From Pseudomonas sp. BN102 (GTDB lineage: Bacteria; Pseudomonadota; Gammaproteobacteria; Pseudomonadales; Pseudomonadaceae): 64,000 nt of DNA. The position numbers were made by a program, and so were the translations under genes. The notes beneath the pieces are model-generated. The model was not told where the DNA came from. It saw only the letters and a list, made by a program, of their open reading frames with translations, and did not search any database. The DNA is taken from contig NZ_SSON01000075.1 in the NCBI RefSeq assembly GCF_029871245.1, forward strand, positions 386,943-450,942, read 5' to 3'. Positions 43,003 through 51,469 of the stretch are shown here, one piece after another (the stretch's first letter is position 1; each line of letters opens with the position of its first letter).

Positions 43003-44394
43003 CTAGCCCTTGTCCGCCTTGCCGGCCGCCGCGGCAAATTTCGCCAGGCGCACGTCCAGGTGCCGGGGCCGCCGGCCGAGGTCCTCGGCGTGCTCCTTGC
43101 GGCGGATCGCGTTGCGCACCATCAGCGAGCCCAGGTAGCGGATCGGCTCCGGCGGGAAGTGGCCGAGCGGGCCTTGCACCAGGGGCGAGCGGGTCCAGGG
43201 ATTGTCCAGCCCGAGGACCAGCGAGGAGAGGATCTGCCCGCCCATGTGACAGGGGCCGACGCCGTTCCCGGAATAGCCGAAGCCGTAGAAGATGTTGTCG
43301 CCGGCGCCCATCCGGCCGAAGAAGGGCAGGCCGGTGACCGAGCGATCCGAGGGGCCGTTCCAGGTCGCTTCGATGCCCACCTCGGCGAAGTCCGGGAAGA
43401 ACTCCGCCAGACTCCTGCGCAATAGCGCCTCATAGGGCGAGGGCTGGTCGAACACCGGCAGGATGCGGCCGCCGTAGGCGAAGGTGTTGCCGCCCTTGCC
43501 GAGCATGATCCGGCCATCGGGGGTGTTGTGGTAGTAGTGCACGAAGATCCGCGAGTCGAGCACGGTCACCCCGCTGGTCAGGCCGATGCGTTGGAGCAGG
43601 TCGGGGCGCGGCTCGGTGATGATCATGTCGCTGGAGACGATCGCCACCGAGCGCTCGAAGCGCGGGAAGGCGCGCGCCATCCAGGCGTTGATCGCCAGCA
43701 CCACTCCGTCGGCGACGACGCGACCACCGGGGGTGGCGACCGTGGCTGGGCGGCCTTCCTCCAGGCCGGTCATCGGCGTGCCCTCGTACAGGCGCACGCC
43801 GAGTTCCAGCGCGACCCGGCGCAGGCCGCGCACCAGCTTTCCCGGCTGCACGCTGGCCGCCGCCGGCGAGAACCAGCCCTCGATATGCCGGGCCGAACCC
43901 GCCATGCGCTGCAACTCGGGCAGCGGGCACCTGGTGAAGGAGTTGATGCCGTTGCGCTCGAGGGCGGCGACCACCGCGTCGGTCGCCCCCTGCTGCGCGC
44001 GGTTGGTCGCCGTATAGAGGGTGCCGTCGAGCCGGTAGTCGGCATCCACCGCGTAGCGTAGGCAGAAGTCGCCGATGGCCCGGATGCTGTCCTCCGAGGC
44101 CTGGACCAGGCGCACGGCCTCGGCCACCCCGAACAGGCGTTCGAGGGTGAAGTACTTGGCCGACCAGGACAGTGCGCAGCCGCCATTGCGGCCGCTGGCG
44201 CCGGCGCCGCAGATGTCGGCCTCGACTATCACCACGTCCAGTTCGGGGCTCTGTTCCTTGAGCATGATCGCCGTCCACAGGCCGGTGTAGCCGCCGCCGA
44301 CGATGCAGACATCGGCGCGGGTGTCCTGCCGCAGAGCGGGGCAGGGCGTGGAGGGCTGGTTCTTCAGGGCCTGGTCGAGCCAGTAGGGACGCAT
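43003..44394 (-). CDS. FAD-dependent oxidoreductase, DadA/amine oxidase-like
   Basis: This 463-residue protein has an N-terminal FAD motif VCIVGGGYTGLW (29-40) with SGRNGGCAL and a C-terminal block of the DAO family (GYSGNGVGPCHMGGQ). Such enzymes oxidise amines or N-methyl/D-amino acids. It lies 36 bases downstream of a RidA gene on the same strand and converges with zapE. RidA proteins hydrolyse imines, so the pair fits amine oxidation. Confidence 0.87.
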   Translation of the reverse strand: MRPYWLDQALKNQPSTPCPALRQDTRADVCIVGGGYTGLWTAIMLKEQSPELDVVIVEADICGAGASGRNGGCALSWSAKYFTLERLFGVAEAVRLVQASEDSIRAIGDFCLRYAVDADYRLDGTLYTATNRAQQGATDAVVAALERNGINSFTRCPLPELQRMAGSARHIEGWFSPAAASVQPGKLVRGLRRVALELGVRLYEGTPMTGLEEGRPATVATPGGRVVADGVVLAINAWMARAFPRFERSVAIVSSDMIITEPRPDLLQRIGLTSGVTVLDSRIFVHYYHNTPDGRIMLGKGGNTFAYGGRILPVFDQPSPYEALLRRSLAEFFPDFAEVGIEATWNGPSDRSVTGLPFFGRMGAGDNIFYGFGYSGNGVGPCHMGGQILSSLVLGLDNPWTRSPLVQGPLGHFPPEPIRYLGSLMVRNAIRRKEHAEDLGRRPRHLDVRLAKFAAAAGKADKG

Positions 44395-44430
44395 GGGGTC
44401 ATCTCCGTGGGATAGGTTCGGGTGCAGTGA

Positions 44431-44781
44431 TCAGCCGCGCGCGGCGACCGCGATCATTTCCACCCGCCAGCGCGGGTCGATCAGATCCGCCAGCGTGCAG
44501 GCGCGGGTTGGTGCATGGCCTTCGGGAAAAAATTCGTCCCAGACCCGGTTGAGCCCCGCGTAGTCCTCGCGATGGGCGAGCAGGATGCGCACCGAGAGCA
44601 GCCGTTGGCGGTTGCTGCCAACGTCGAGCAGCAGGCGCTCGATGTTCGCCAGCACTTCCCGGGTCTGCGCCTCGATATCGCCCGTGGTGTCTTCGGCCAC
44701 CTGGCCGCCGATGTAGAGGTGGTTGTCGTGCAGGACCATTTCCGAGCGGCGCCTGGCCACCTCGAATCGTTCGATCGTCAT
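44431..44781 (-). CDS. RidA/YjgF family enamine/imine deaminase
   Basis: This 116-residue RidA-family protein has the C-terminal block RACTLADLIDPRWRVEMIAV (Arg for substrate carboxylate in the active site) and the QTREVLANIERLL helix. RidA hydrolyses reactive enamine/imine intermediates. GGGAG precedes the start at 44781. It is upstream of a FAD-dependent amine-oxidase-like gene and divergent from a LysR regulator. Confidence 0.87.
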   Translation of the reverse strand: MTIERFEVARRRSEMVLHDNHLYIGGQVAEDTTGDIEAQTREVLANIERLLLDVGSNRQRLLSVRILLAHREDYAGLNRVWDEFFPEGHAPTRACTLADLIDPRWRVEMIAVAARG

Positions 44782-44939
44782 GGAGTTCTCCCGGTTGCGG
44801 GTTGGGGTCAGGTACGCAGGGGACGGAAGCGCAGGCGGTGGTTGGGCACCGGCGCCGGTCAGACAGCGGTCAAGCGACTTGCGGGAACCATCAGAACAAC
44901 TTGGCTTGGATAACTGAAATCGATTTGTTGTATTTTCAA

Positions 44940-44954
44940 ATAAGTTCAACTTAT
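44940..44954. promoter_or_regulatory. Candidate LysR-type operator, ATAAGT-TCA-ACTTAT
   Basis: A perfect 15-base palindrome with the T-N11-A arrangement of LysR sites, ending 12 bases before the LysR start codon and in the divergent region with ridA. It could be the autoregulatory site. Confidence 0.65.
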
Positions 44955-44966
44955 CCAGAGACCGCC

Positions 44967-45842
44967 ATGTCCGTTTCCCACTCGCAGTTGAGGGCGTTCC
45001 ATGCCGTGGCCGTGAACGGCAGCTTCACCCGGGCGGCCGACCAGCTGTGCCTGTCCCAGCCGGCGGTGTCCGACCAGGTGCGCAAGCTCGAGGAGTACTA
45101 CGGGGTGATGGTGTTCCACCGCGACAAGCGCTCGGTGCGCCTGACCGACGTGGGCGAGCGGCTGTTCGGCCTGACCCGGCGCCTGTTCGACATCAGCACC
45201 GATGCCCACGAGCTGCTGATGGACTACCGCACCCTGACTACCGGCAGCCTGAATCTCGCCGTGGATGCGCCGGTGCATGTGCTGCCCCATGTCGCGCGCT
45301 TCTGCGCGCGCTACCCGGGCATCGAGGTGAAGATCGAGACCGGCAACACCGACGATGTCCTGCATCGGCTGTTCAGCCACCGCGCCGACCTGGCCCTGCT
45401 CGGGCGCAGCGTGGAAGACGAGCGCCTGCTCACGCTGCACCTGCGCAGCGATCCGATGGTTGCCTTCGTCGCCCACGGGCATCCCTGGGCGGCGCGCGAC
45501 TCCATCCGCCTCGCCGACCTCGACGACGCGCCACTGGTCCTGCGCGAGCAGGGTTCGGTCACCCGGCAGACCCTCGAGGAGGAGATGGCCTCCGCCGGCC
45601 TGCGCATCCGCAAGGCGATCGAGGTGGAGGGGCGCGAAGCAGCGCTGGAGGCGGTGGCGTTCGGCATTGGTGCAGGGGTGGTCTCGGCGGCCGAGCTGGG
45701 TTCTGACTCGCGGGTTCGCGCCCTGCCGATCCTCGATTGCCAGCGGCGCTTCACCGAGACGCTGGTCTGCCTGCGGGCGCAGAGTTCGCGGCGCATCCTG
45801 GCGACCTTCCTGGAGATGGTCCGGGACGGGCTGGAAGGCTGA
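44967..45842 (+). CDS. LysR-family transcriptional regulator
   Basis: This 291-residue LysR regulator has a classical N-terminal HTH (SFTRAADQLCLSQPAVSDQVRKL) and a ligand domain. It resembles the family annotated as aminoethylphosphonate-catabolism LysR regulators, but the phosphonate catabolic genes phnW/phnX are absent. It probably controls the divergent ridA-FAD oxidoreductase pair. The start at 44967 (MSVSHSQLRAF) was chosen because upstream sequence is the promoter region. Confidence 0.88.
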   Translation: MSVSHSQLRAFHAVAVNGSFTRAADQLCLSQPAVSDQVRKLEEYYGVMVFHRDKRSVRLTDVGERLFGLTRRLFDISTDAHELLMDYRTLTTGSLNLAVDAPVHVLPHVARFCARYPGIEVKIETGNTDDVLHRLFSHRADLALLGRSVEDERLLTLHLRSDPMVAFVAHGHPWAARDSIRLADLDDAPLVLREQGSVTRQTLEEEMASAGLRIRKAIEVEGREAALEAVAFGIGAGVVSAAELGSDSRVRALPILDCQRRFTETLVCLRAQSSRRILATFLEMVRDGLEG

Positions 45843-45902
45843 GGTCCGCCTCGTCGATTGCGTCTATACCTCCAGGACAGCCATGCAATGGGAGACCCGA
45901 CC

Positions 45903-46307
45903 ATGAGCAGGGTCCTGGACACCGACCACCTGGTGATCTCCGTCAGCGACTTCCCGCGCTCCAGGGAGTTCTACGGCCGGCTCTTCGAGTTCCTCGGCCT
46001 GGAGATTTCCAACGAGTACGAGAACGCCATCGGCTGGAAGACTGCGAAGACCCGCTTCTGGATCTTCGCCGCCGACGCCAAGGGCCGCAGGCACAAGCAC
46101 CGCATCGGCGAGGTGGGCTTTCACCATTACGCCTTCTTCCTGCGCAGCCGCAAGGACGTGGACGCGCTGCAGATCTTCCTCGAGCAGAACGGCGTGACCA
46201 TAGTCGACCCCGCCGGGGAGTATTACGAGGACTACTACGCGGTGTACTTCCTCGACCCCGACGGGCTCAAGCTGGAAGGCATGTGGTGCGGTGGCGAGCA
46301 CGATTGA
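45903..46307 (+). CDS. VOC/glyoxalase-fold protein
   Basis: This 134-residue VOC-superfamily protein has metal ligands H10 (TDHLVISV), a central His pair (EVGFHHYAF) and a Glu in LDPDGLKLEGMW. Such enzymes isomerise, cleave or epimerise with a divalent metal; the substrate is unknown. It is 60 bases downstream of the LysR gene on the same strand, probably its partner. Confidence 0.85.
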   Translation: MSRVLDTDHLVISVSDFPRSREFYGRLFEFLGLEISNEYENAIGWKTAKTRFWIFAADAKGRRHKHRIGEVGFHHYAFFLRSRKDVDALQIFLEQNGVTIVDPAGEYYEDYYAVYFLDPDGLKLEGMWCGGEHD

Positions 46308-46316
46308 GGCCGTGGC

Positions 46317-46802
46317 CTATTTGAGCTGGGCTTTCACCGTATCCAGCGCGGCCGTGGCGCATTGCTCGTCCAGGTGCCCGCCGGGCGCGCCGCCCACGCC
46401 CACGGCGCCTATCACCTCGTCACCCACCTTGATCGGCACACCACCGCCCACCACCAGGAAGTCGTCGATCATCGGCAGGAACTGGGCGCCGGGATTCTTC
46501 TGCACGGTCTCCAGCATCTCGGTGGTGCTGCGCTTGGTGGACGCGGCCGTGTAGGCCTTGCGCCGACTGGAGTCCAGGGTGTGCGGGCCCGCCTTGTCGG
46601 CGCGCAGCACGACGCGCACGCTGCCGGCGCGGTCCACCACTGTGGCGGTGACGTTGTAGCCTTTGGCGGCGCAGCCCTGCACCACGGCGCTGGCGATTTC
46701 CGTGGCGAGTGCGACGGTGATGTTCTTTTCGCTGGCGACCTCGGCCTGGGCGGCGAGGCAGGCGGCAAGTCCGCCTAGGGCAAGGAACTGGAGTGGCTTC
46801 AT
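46317..46802 (-). CDS. Secreted GlcG/HbpS-like heme-binding family protein
   Basis: This 161-residue protein has a signal peptide (residues 1-20) and the GlcG/HbpS family core (NVTATVVDRAGSVRVVLRAD, GGGVPIKVGDEVIGAVGVGG). Members bind heme or cobalamin, or sense redox; the function of this exported form is unknown. It stands alone and converges with the VOC gene with a 9-base gap. Confidence 0.83.
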   Translation of the reverse strand: MKPLQFLALGGLAACLAAQAEVASEKNITVALATEIASAVVQGCAAKGYNVTATVVDRAGSVRVVLRADKAGPHTLDSSRRKAYTAASTKRSTTEMLETVQKNPGAQFLPMIDDFLVVGGGVPIKVGDEVIGAVGVGGAPGGHLDEQCATAALDTVKAQLK

Positions 46803-47009
46803 GGGATTCTCCTGTCGCGACCATCGGGCCGGGCCGATGCGGGGTGGCCGTTGCCTTCGGCCAGGGGCAGGGACGGCGGAACGATGTCGCCAGGGCGGCG
46901 CTGGCCGTGCATTACAGCCTAGCCAGCCTTCTTAACATTTGTTAATGCCGCGACCGCCGTGGCCCCCAAGAATCGGCGCACAACAACGCGCAGGTCCAAG
47001 GAGGCCGCC

Positions 47010-48740
47010 ATGCCCGCCCAAGCTCCCACTACCGTCTATGAACTGCTGCAGGCCTCGGCGGCCGAGCACCCCGAGAGGATCGCCCTGACCTATATCCACA
47101 GCCTGGGCGCGGAGATCGGCGATCAGGATCTCGACTACGCGGAGTTCTTCACCCGGCTCAACCGCAGCGCGCGCCTGCTGCTCGACCTGGCCGGCACCCG
47201 CAAGCCGGTGATCACCCTGCTGCTGCCGAACATTCCGCAGAGCCAGAGCCTGCTCTGGGCCGCCGCCAGTATCGGCATCGCCAACCCGATCAACCCGCTG
47301 CTGAACGAAGAGGCTCTGACTAGCCTGATGGAAAAGGCCGGCACCGACCTGGTGGTCGCCCTCGGCCCGGTGCCGGGCAGCGACCTCTGGGAGAAGGCTT
47401 TGGCCGCGTCGCGGCGACTGTCGAAGCAACCCGGGTGTCTGTCCGTGCTGGTCCCGGGCGGCGAGTTGCACTACGACAGCCTGGTCGACAGCTACGGCGG
47501 CGAGGCTCTGGAACTCGAACTGCGGCCCCGGCCCGGGGACATCGCCGCCTACTTCCACACCGGCGGCACCACCGGCCTGCCCAAGCTGGCCCGGCAAACC
47601 CACGCCAACCAGGTGGCCGCCGCCTGCGCTTACCGCGCGCGCATGGCCGCAGGCCCCGAGGATGTGGCGCTCAACGGCCTGCCGATCTTCCATGTGGCCG
47701 GCGCCCTGGTGAACAGTCTGGGCGGCCTGGCCAGCGGCCTGCGCATGCTGCTGCCGACGCTGGGCGGCTTCCGCAACCCGGAGGTGATCCGTCAGCACTG
47801 GCGCCTGGTGGAGCACTACGGCATCACCCTCAGCGGCGGCATTCCCACCTCGGTGGCGGCCATGCTCGACGTTCCCATCGGCCGGCACGACATCGGCAGC
47901 CTGCGCTTCCTGCTCTCGGGCGGTGCGCCAGTGCCGGCGGCCCTCTGCGAGAAAGTGCAAGCCGTTACCGGGCTGCAGCTTTACCAGGCCTATGGCATGA
48001 CCGAGTGCAGTGGTGTCATCACCCTGCCCAATCTGTCCCGGCCGGCGATTCCCGGCAGCGCCGGGCATGTGGCGGCGCCCGTCGAGGTGCGCATCGACGG
48101 CGGGGAGATCTGCGTACGTGGTCCCACCCTGTTCGCTGGTTACCTGGGCCACGACGCGTTGCCGCTCGAGGAAGGCTGGCTGCGCAGCGGCGACCTCGGC
48201 CATCTGGATGAGGAGGGCAACCTGTTCATCACCGGGCGCGCCAAGGACCTGATCATCCGCAGCGGCCACAACATCGACCCGGCGCTGATCGAGAACTGTC
48301 TGGAGAGCCACCCGGCGGTGTCCCTGGCCGCGGCCGTGGGCATGCCGGACGAGTACGCCGGCGAGTTGCCGGTGGTCTTCGTGCAATTGCGCCAGGACCT
48401 TTCCGCCAGCGTCGAGGAGCTGCGCCAGTACGCCTTCGAGCACATCGCCGAACGCCCGGCCTGCCCCAGGCGGGTGTTCCTGTTGGCGGCCCTGCCGGTC
48501 ACGGTGGTGGGCAAGATCCACAAGCAGCGCCTGCGGGAAATGGCCGCGGCCAGCGTCTACCTCGAACGCATCGGCAGCGACTGCCCCGGGGTGACCTGCG
48601 AAGTGGCCCAGGGACCCGAAGGCGGCCTGTGGATAAGCCTGCGCGGGGTGAGCGCCGGGCATCTGGCATTCTGCGTCGAGCGCGCCGAGGCCCTGGGGCT
48701 GCAGGTGCGTGAAGTGGTCAGTGCCCCAGCTTGCGCTTGA
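47010..48740 (+). CDS. Acyl-CoA synthetase (AMP-forming)
   Basis: This 576-residue ANL-family enzyme has the AMP-binding motif HTGGTTGLPK (183-192), the YGMTECSG block, SGDLGHLDEEGNLFITGR and the catalytic Lys region GKIHKQRLRE. It activates a carboxylic acid to acyl-CoA; chain length is not readable. The start at 47010 has AAGGAGG upstream; an earlier ATG at 46959 is less likely. Its 3' end overlaps the Crp/Fnr gene on the other strand by 23 bases. Confidence 0.9.
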   Translation: MPAQAPTTVYELLQASAAEHPERIALTYIHSLGAEIGDQDLDYAEFFTRLNRSARLLLDLAGTRKPVITLLLPNIPQSQSLLWAAASIGIANPINPLLNEEALTSLMEKAGTDLVVALGPVPGSDLWEKALAASRRLSKQPGCLSVLVPGGELHYDSLVDSYGGEALELELRPRPGDIAAYFHTGGTTGLPKLARQTHANQVAAACAYRARMAAGPEDVALNGLPIFHVAGALVNSLGGLASGLRMLLPTLGGFRNPEVIRQHWRLVEHYGITLSGGIPTSVAAMLDVPIGRHDIGSLRFLLSGGAPVPAALCEKVQAVTGLQLYQAYGMTECSGVITLPNLSRPAIPGSAGHVAAPVEVRIDGGEICVRGPTLFAGYLGHDALPLEEGWLRSGDLGHLDEEGNLFITGRAKDLIIRSGHNIDPALIENCLESHPAVSLAAAVGMPDEYAGELPVVFVQLRQDLSASVEELRQYAFEHIAERPACPRRVFLLAALPVTVVGKIHKQRLREMAAASVYLERIGSDCPGVTCEVAQGPEGGLWISLRGVSAGHLAFCVERAEALGLQVREVVSAPACA

Positions 48741-49308
48741 TCCGCGAGAAGGACACTGGGTCCATGCCCAGGTAGCTGGCCAACTGGTACTGGGGCACCC
48801 GGTCGAGCAACCAGGCCTCGTGCTCCAGCAGCCACTGGTAGCGCTGCTCGCTGTTGCTGGTGAGCAGCAGCGCTTCGCGGTCCTCGTTGCGCAGCATGAT
48901 CTGGCGGGTCATCAGGTCCTGCATCAGCTGCAGTTGCGGGAAGCGCTCGCCCTGTCGGGCGACCAGGGCCAGCGGCAGACAGGCCAGCCGGCAGCGCTCC
49001 ACGGCGGCGATGTTGTAGGTGCACGGCTGCTGCTTGAAGTAGGCGCTGAGGGAGCCGATCAGTTGGCCCTCGCGGAAGAAGGCCTTGTTCCACTGCCGTC
49101 CTTCGGGGGACAGGTAGTAGTAGCGTGCCACGCCGCTGAGGATGACGTAGAAGTGCGTGGGCCGCTCGCCGGCGCGGATGATCAGCTGGTCGTGATCGTA
49201 GTCGCGCAACTTCAGTGACTGCAGCAGGCAGTCCAGCAGCGCCGGGTCGCTCATGCCGTGGGCGGTGAATATCTCGTGCAGCTGGGCCTGGTTCTCGGCG
49301 GGGATCAT
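48718..49308 (-). CDS. Crp/Fnr-family transcriptional regulator
   Basis: This 196-residue protein has a cyclic-nucleotide-binding-like beta domain (AGERPTHFYVILSGVARYYY) and a C-terminal HTH (QLASYLGMDPVSFSRIKRKL). No N-terminal Fe-S cysteines, so not an Fnr oxygen sensor. Its 3' end overlaps the 3' end of the acyl-CoA synthetase by 23 bases in antisense; a 132-base gap separates it from the next gene. Confidence 0.87.
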   Translation of the reverse strand: MIPAENQAQLHEIFTAHGMSDPALLDCLLQSLKLRDYDHDQLIIRAGERPTHFYVILSGVARYYYLSPEGRQWNKAFFREGQLIGSLSAYFKQQPCTYNIAAVERCRLACLPLALVARQGERFPQLQLMQDLMTRQIMLRNEDREALLLTSNSEQRYQWLLEHEAWLLDRVPQYQLASYLGMDPVSFSRIKRKLGH

Positions 49309-49440
49309 GGGGCTCGACCTGGTGGCATTGGCTTCATCTAAGCACAGGCGCGGTGGCTTGCCGCAATACGGATTTGCCCGCCGCGTTGCCGTACCCGACA
49401 CTAGACTCCTTCCAAGCCCCCACCAAGAAGGAACACCCCC

Positions 49441-49893
49441 GTGTCCCAACGCCAACACGACAGCTGGGCGCAGATCTGCCTGGCCGCAGGCCTCGACCCG
49501 GAAAAGCGCCTGGCCGCCCGTCAGGCCGTAATCGGCCACGCCGACGCCCTGGACTGCACCCTCTACCGCCCCGACGACAATGACATGGACGCCGAAGAGG
49601 AAGACCTGGGCGATGCCCGCATCCTCTTCACCGGACCTTTCCAGGCACCGGCCGAATGGAGCGCCCAGGACAGTGAGGACTATTTCGGCGACATCGACCC
49701 CGCCGCCTTCGTCACCGCCCTGATCGAATGCCAGGCCGACCCCGCCAGCCGCGAGTTCTTCCTGGCCGATGCCGGCGATTTCGTCGCGGTGGTCACCGCC
49801 AGCGGCGAGGTGCAGATGTTCTACCTCTACGACTGCAACGAAGACGACGACGGCATGCACTGCGTGCTGGTCAGGGAAGACGAGGAGGGCTGA
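49441..49893 (+). CDS. Acidic hypothetical protein
   Basis: This 150-residue, strongly acidic protein (runs such as MDAEEEDLGD and NEDDDG) has no recognised domain or membrane segment. The start is GTG at 49441 with AAGAAGGAA upstream. It is flanked by REP-like repeats downstream. I do not recognise a family. Confidence 0.7.
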   Translation: MSQRQHDSWAQICLAAGLDPEKRLAARQAVIGHADALDCTLYRPDDNDMDAEEEDLGDARILFTGPFQAPAEWSAQDSEDYFGDIDPAAFVTALIECQADPASREFFLADAGDFVAVVTASGEVQMFYLYDCNEDDDGMHCVLVREDEEG

Positions 49894-49910
49894 AGGCCCC
49901 CAATCTGTAC

Positions 49911-49970
49911 GAGCGAGCTTGCTCCTACAGATCGCGCTCGGGCTGTTGGCGAGCAAGCTCGCTCCTGCAA
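49911..49970. repeat. REP-like palindromes between hypothetical and MFS genes
   Basis: GAGCGAGCTTGCTC at 49911 and GCGAGCAAGCTCGC at 49949-49962, the GAGCAAGCTCGCTCC family of Pseudomonas REP elements in inverted arrangement. They lie between two genes. Confidence 0.75.
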
Positions 49971-49990
49971 ATCCAGCAGCCTGTGATCCG

Positions 49991-51265
49991 TCAGCCGATC
50001 AGCGCGGCGCGGCGGCCGCGCTCAAGGCGCACGCTGGCCAGGATCAGCAGGCCGGCGACGAAGTAGCTGCCGGTGATCAGCATCGCCAGGCGGTGGTCGC
50101 CGCCGGACAGCCAGTTGGCCAGCCCGTAGGTCATGGGGCCGAGGATGGCTGAGAGCTTCACCGCCTGTCCCCAGAGACCGAAGAACTCCGCCAACCGCGT
50201 GGGCGGCGCCAGCAGGCCGACTATGGCGCGCCCCGCTGATTGGCTGGCGCCCATGCACAGGCCGGCGATATTGGCCGCGGCCCAGAAGAGCGTCGGGCCG
50301 CTGGCCAGCCAGACCATGCCCACCATGGCCAGCCAGCCCAGCAGGGTAAGGGCCAGGGTGGGGCGGTGGCCGATCCGATCCTGCAGCCAGCCGAACGCCA
50401 CGGCGCCAAGGGAGGCAGTGATATTGACGATGAAGATCAGCAGCAGGGTGTCCTGGGTGGTGAAGCCCATCACCTGGTCGGCGTAGATGGCCGCCAGGCT
50501 GATCACTGCCGCGATCCCGGCCTGGTAGCAGACGGTGCAGGCGAGAAAGCGCAGCAGGTCGCGGTAGCGGCCGGCCTCGCGGAGCGTCCTGGCAAAGCGC
50601 GCCCAGGCCCCGTCCGGACCAGTGGCCGGTTGCGGCTGGCTGCGCTCCTTCAGGTAGAGGAAGGTCGGGGCGCAGGCGACGGCGAAGAGCAAGGCCGTGA
50701 TCAACACGCACACCGGCACGAATTGCGCCGCCGTCTGCCCCTGGCCCTGGGCCCAGCTGACGTAGCCCAGGCAGGCCCCCAGGCTGACCAGGCCGCCGAT
50801 ATAGCCCAGGCCCCAGCCCCATCCTGAAACCCGTCCGAGCGCTTCTTCGCGGGCGAGCTCGGGAAGGAAGGCGGCGATCAGGTTCTCCCCGGTGCCGAAG
50901 CAGAAGTTCGACAGCACCACGAACAGCACCGCCAGCGCCAGGGCGCCCGGCCCGGCCAGCGCCAGGGCGACGGTAAAGACCACGCAGCCGAGGGTGCTGA
51001 ACGCCAGCAGGCGTTTCTTGCGCGCGGTGGCGTCGGCATAGGCGCCGATGAGTGGGGCGGTGACTATCACCAGCGCGTAGGAGAGGGCCAGGGTGCTGGT
51101 CCAGGCCAGAGTGCCCCAGGGCTTGCCCTCGGCCACTACAGCGACGAAATAAGCATTGAAGACAGCGGTGATGATCACCGTGGTGTAACCGGAATTGGCG
51201 AAGTCGAACATCGCCCAGGCCCAGATTTCCCGGCGGGTCACACCGGTGGCGAGGCTGGATCGCAT
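49991..51265 (-). CDS. MFS transporter, UMF1 family
   Basis: This 424-residue protein has 12 hydrophobic segments and the UMF1 N-terminus (EIWAWAMFDFANSGYTTVIIT). Loops with GAYADATARKKRLLA and GWLQDRIGHRPTLAL match the MFS signatures. The substrate is unknown (relatives act as vacuolar or amino acid effluxers). The start at 51265 follows GGGGAGAA; an upstream frame extends further but looks non-coding. Confidence 0.87.
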   Translation of the reverse strand: MRSSLATGVTRREIWAWAMFDFANSGYTTVIITAVFNAYFVAVVAEGKPWGTLAWTSTLALSYALVIVTAPLIGAYADATARKKRLLAFSTLGCVVFTVALALAGPGALALAVLFVVLSNFCFGTGENLIAAFLPELAREEALGRVSGWGWGLGYIGGLVSLGACLGYVSWAQGQGQTAAQFVPVCVLITALLFAVACAPTFLYLKERSQPQPATGPDGAWARFARTLREAGRYRDLLRFLACTVCYQAGIAAVISLAAIYADQVMGFTTQDTLLLIFIVNITASLGAVAFGWLQDRIGHRPTLALTLLGWLAMVGMVWLASGPTLFWAAANIAGLCMGASQSAGRAIVGLLAPPTRLAEFFGLWGQAVKLSAILGPMTYGLANWLSGGDHRLAMLITGSYFVAGLLILASVRLERGRRAALIG

Positions 51266-51469
51266 GGCGCTTTTCTCCCCTGGGGCGCTGCGTCCCGAAG
51301 AGACTAGCCCCGCCCGCGCCATCCCGCGACTGTCGGACCGTGCCGCGCCAGCATTGCGTTTCCAGAAGGCCGGTGGGCCGGGGCCCACCGCCTTCCGGAG
51401 TCGCGCGAGGTTTCCGATGGGAGCGTATTGGCGTGAAGCGCGTTTCCCTGGGCTCAGCGCATCCAGGGT

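Noticed and set aside
43003-45842. Aminoethylphosphonate catabolic cluster
   Set aside because: The LysR and RidA/FAD genes resemble such clusters, but no transaminase or phosphonatase gene is present.
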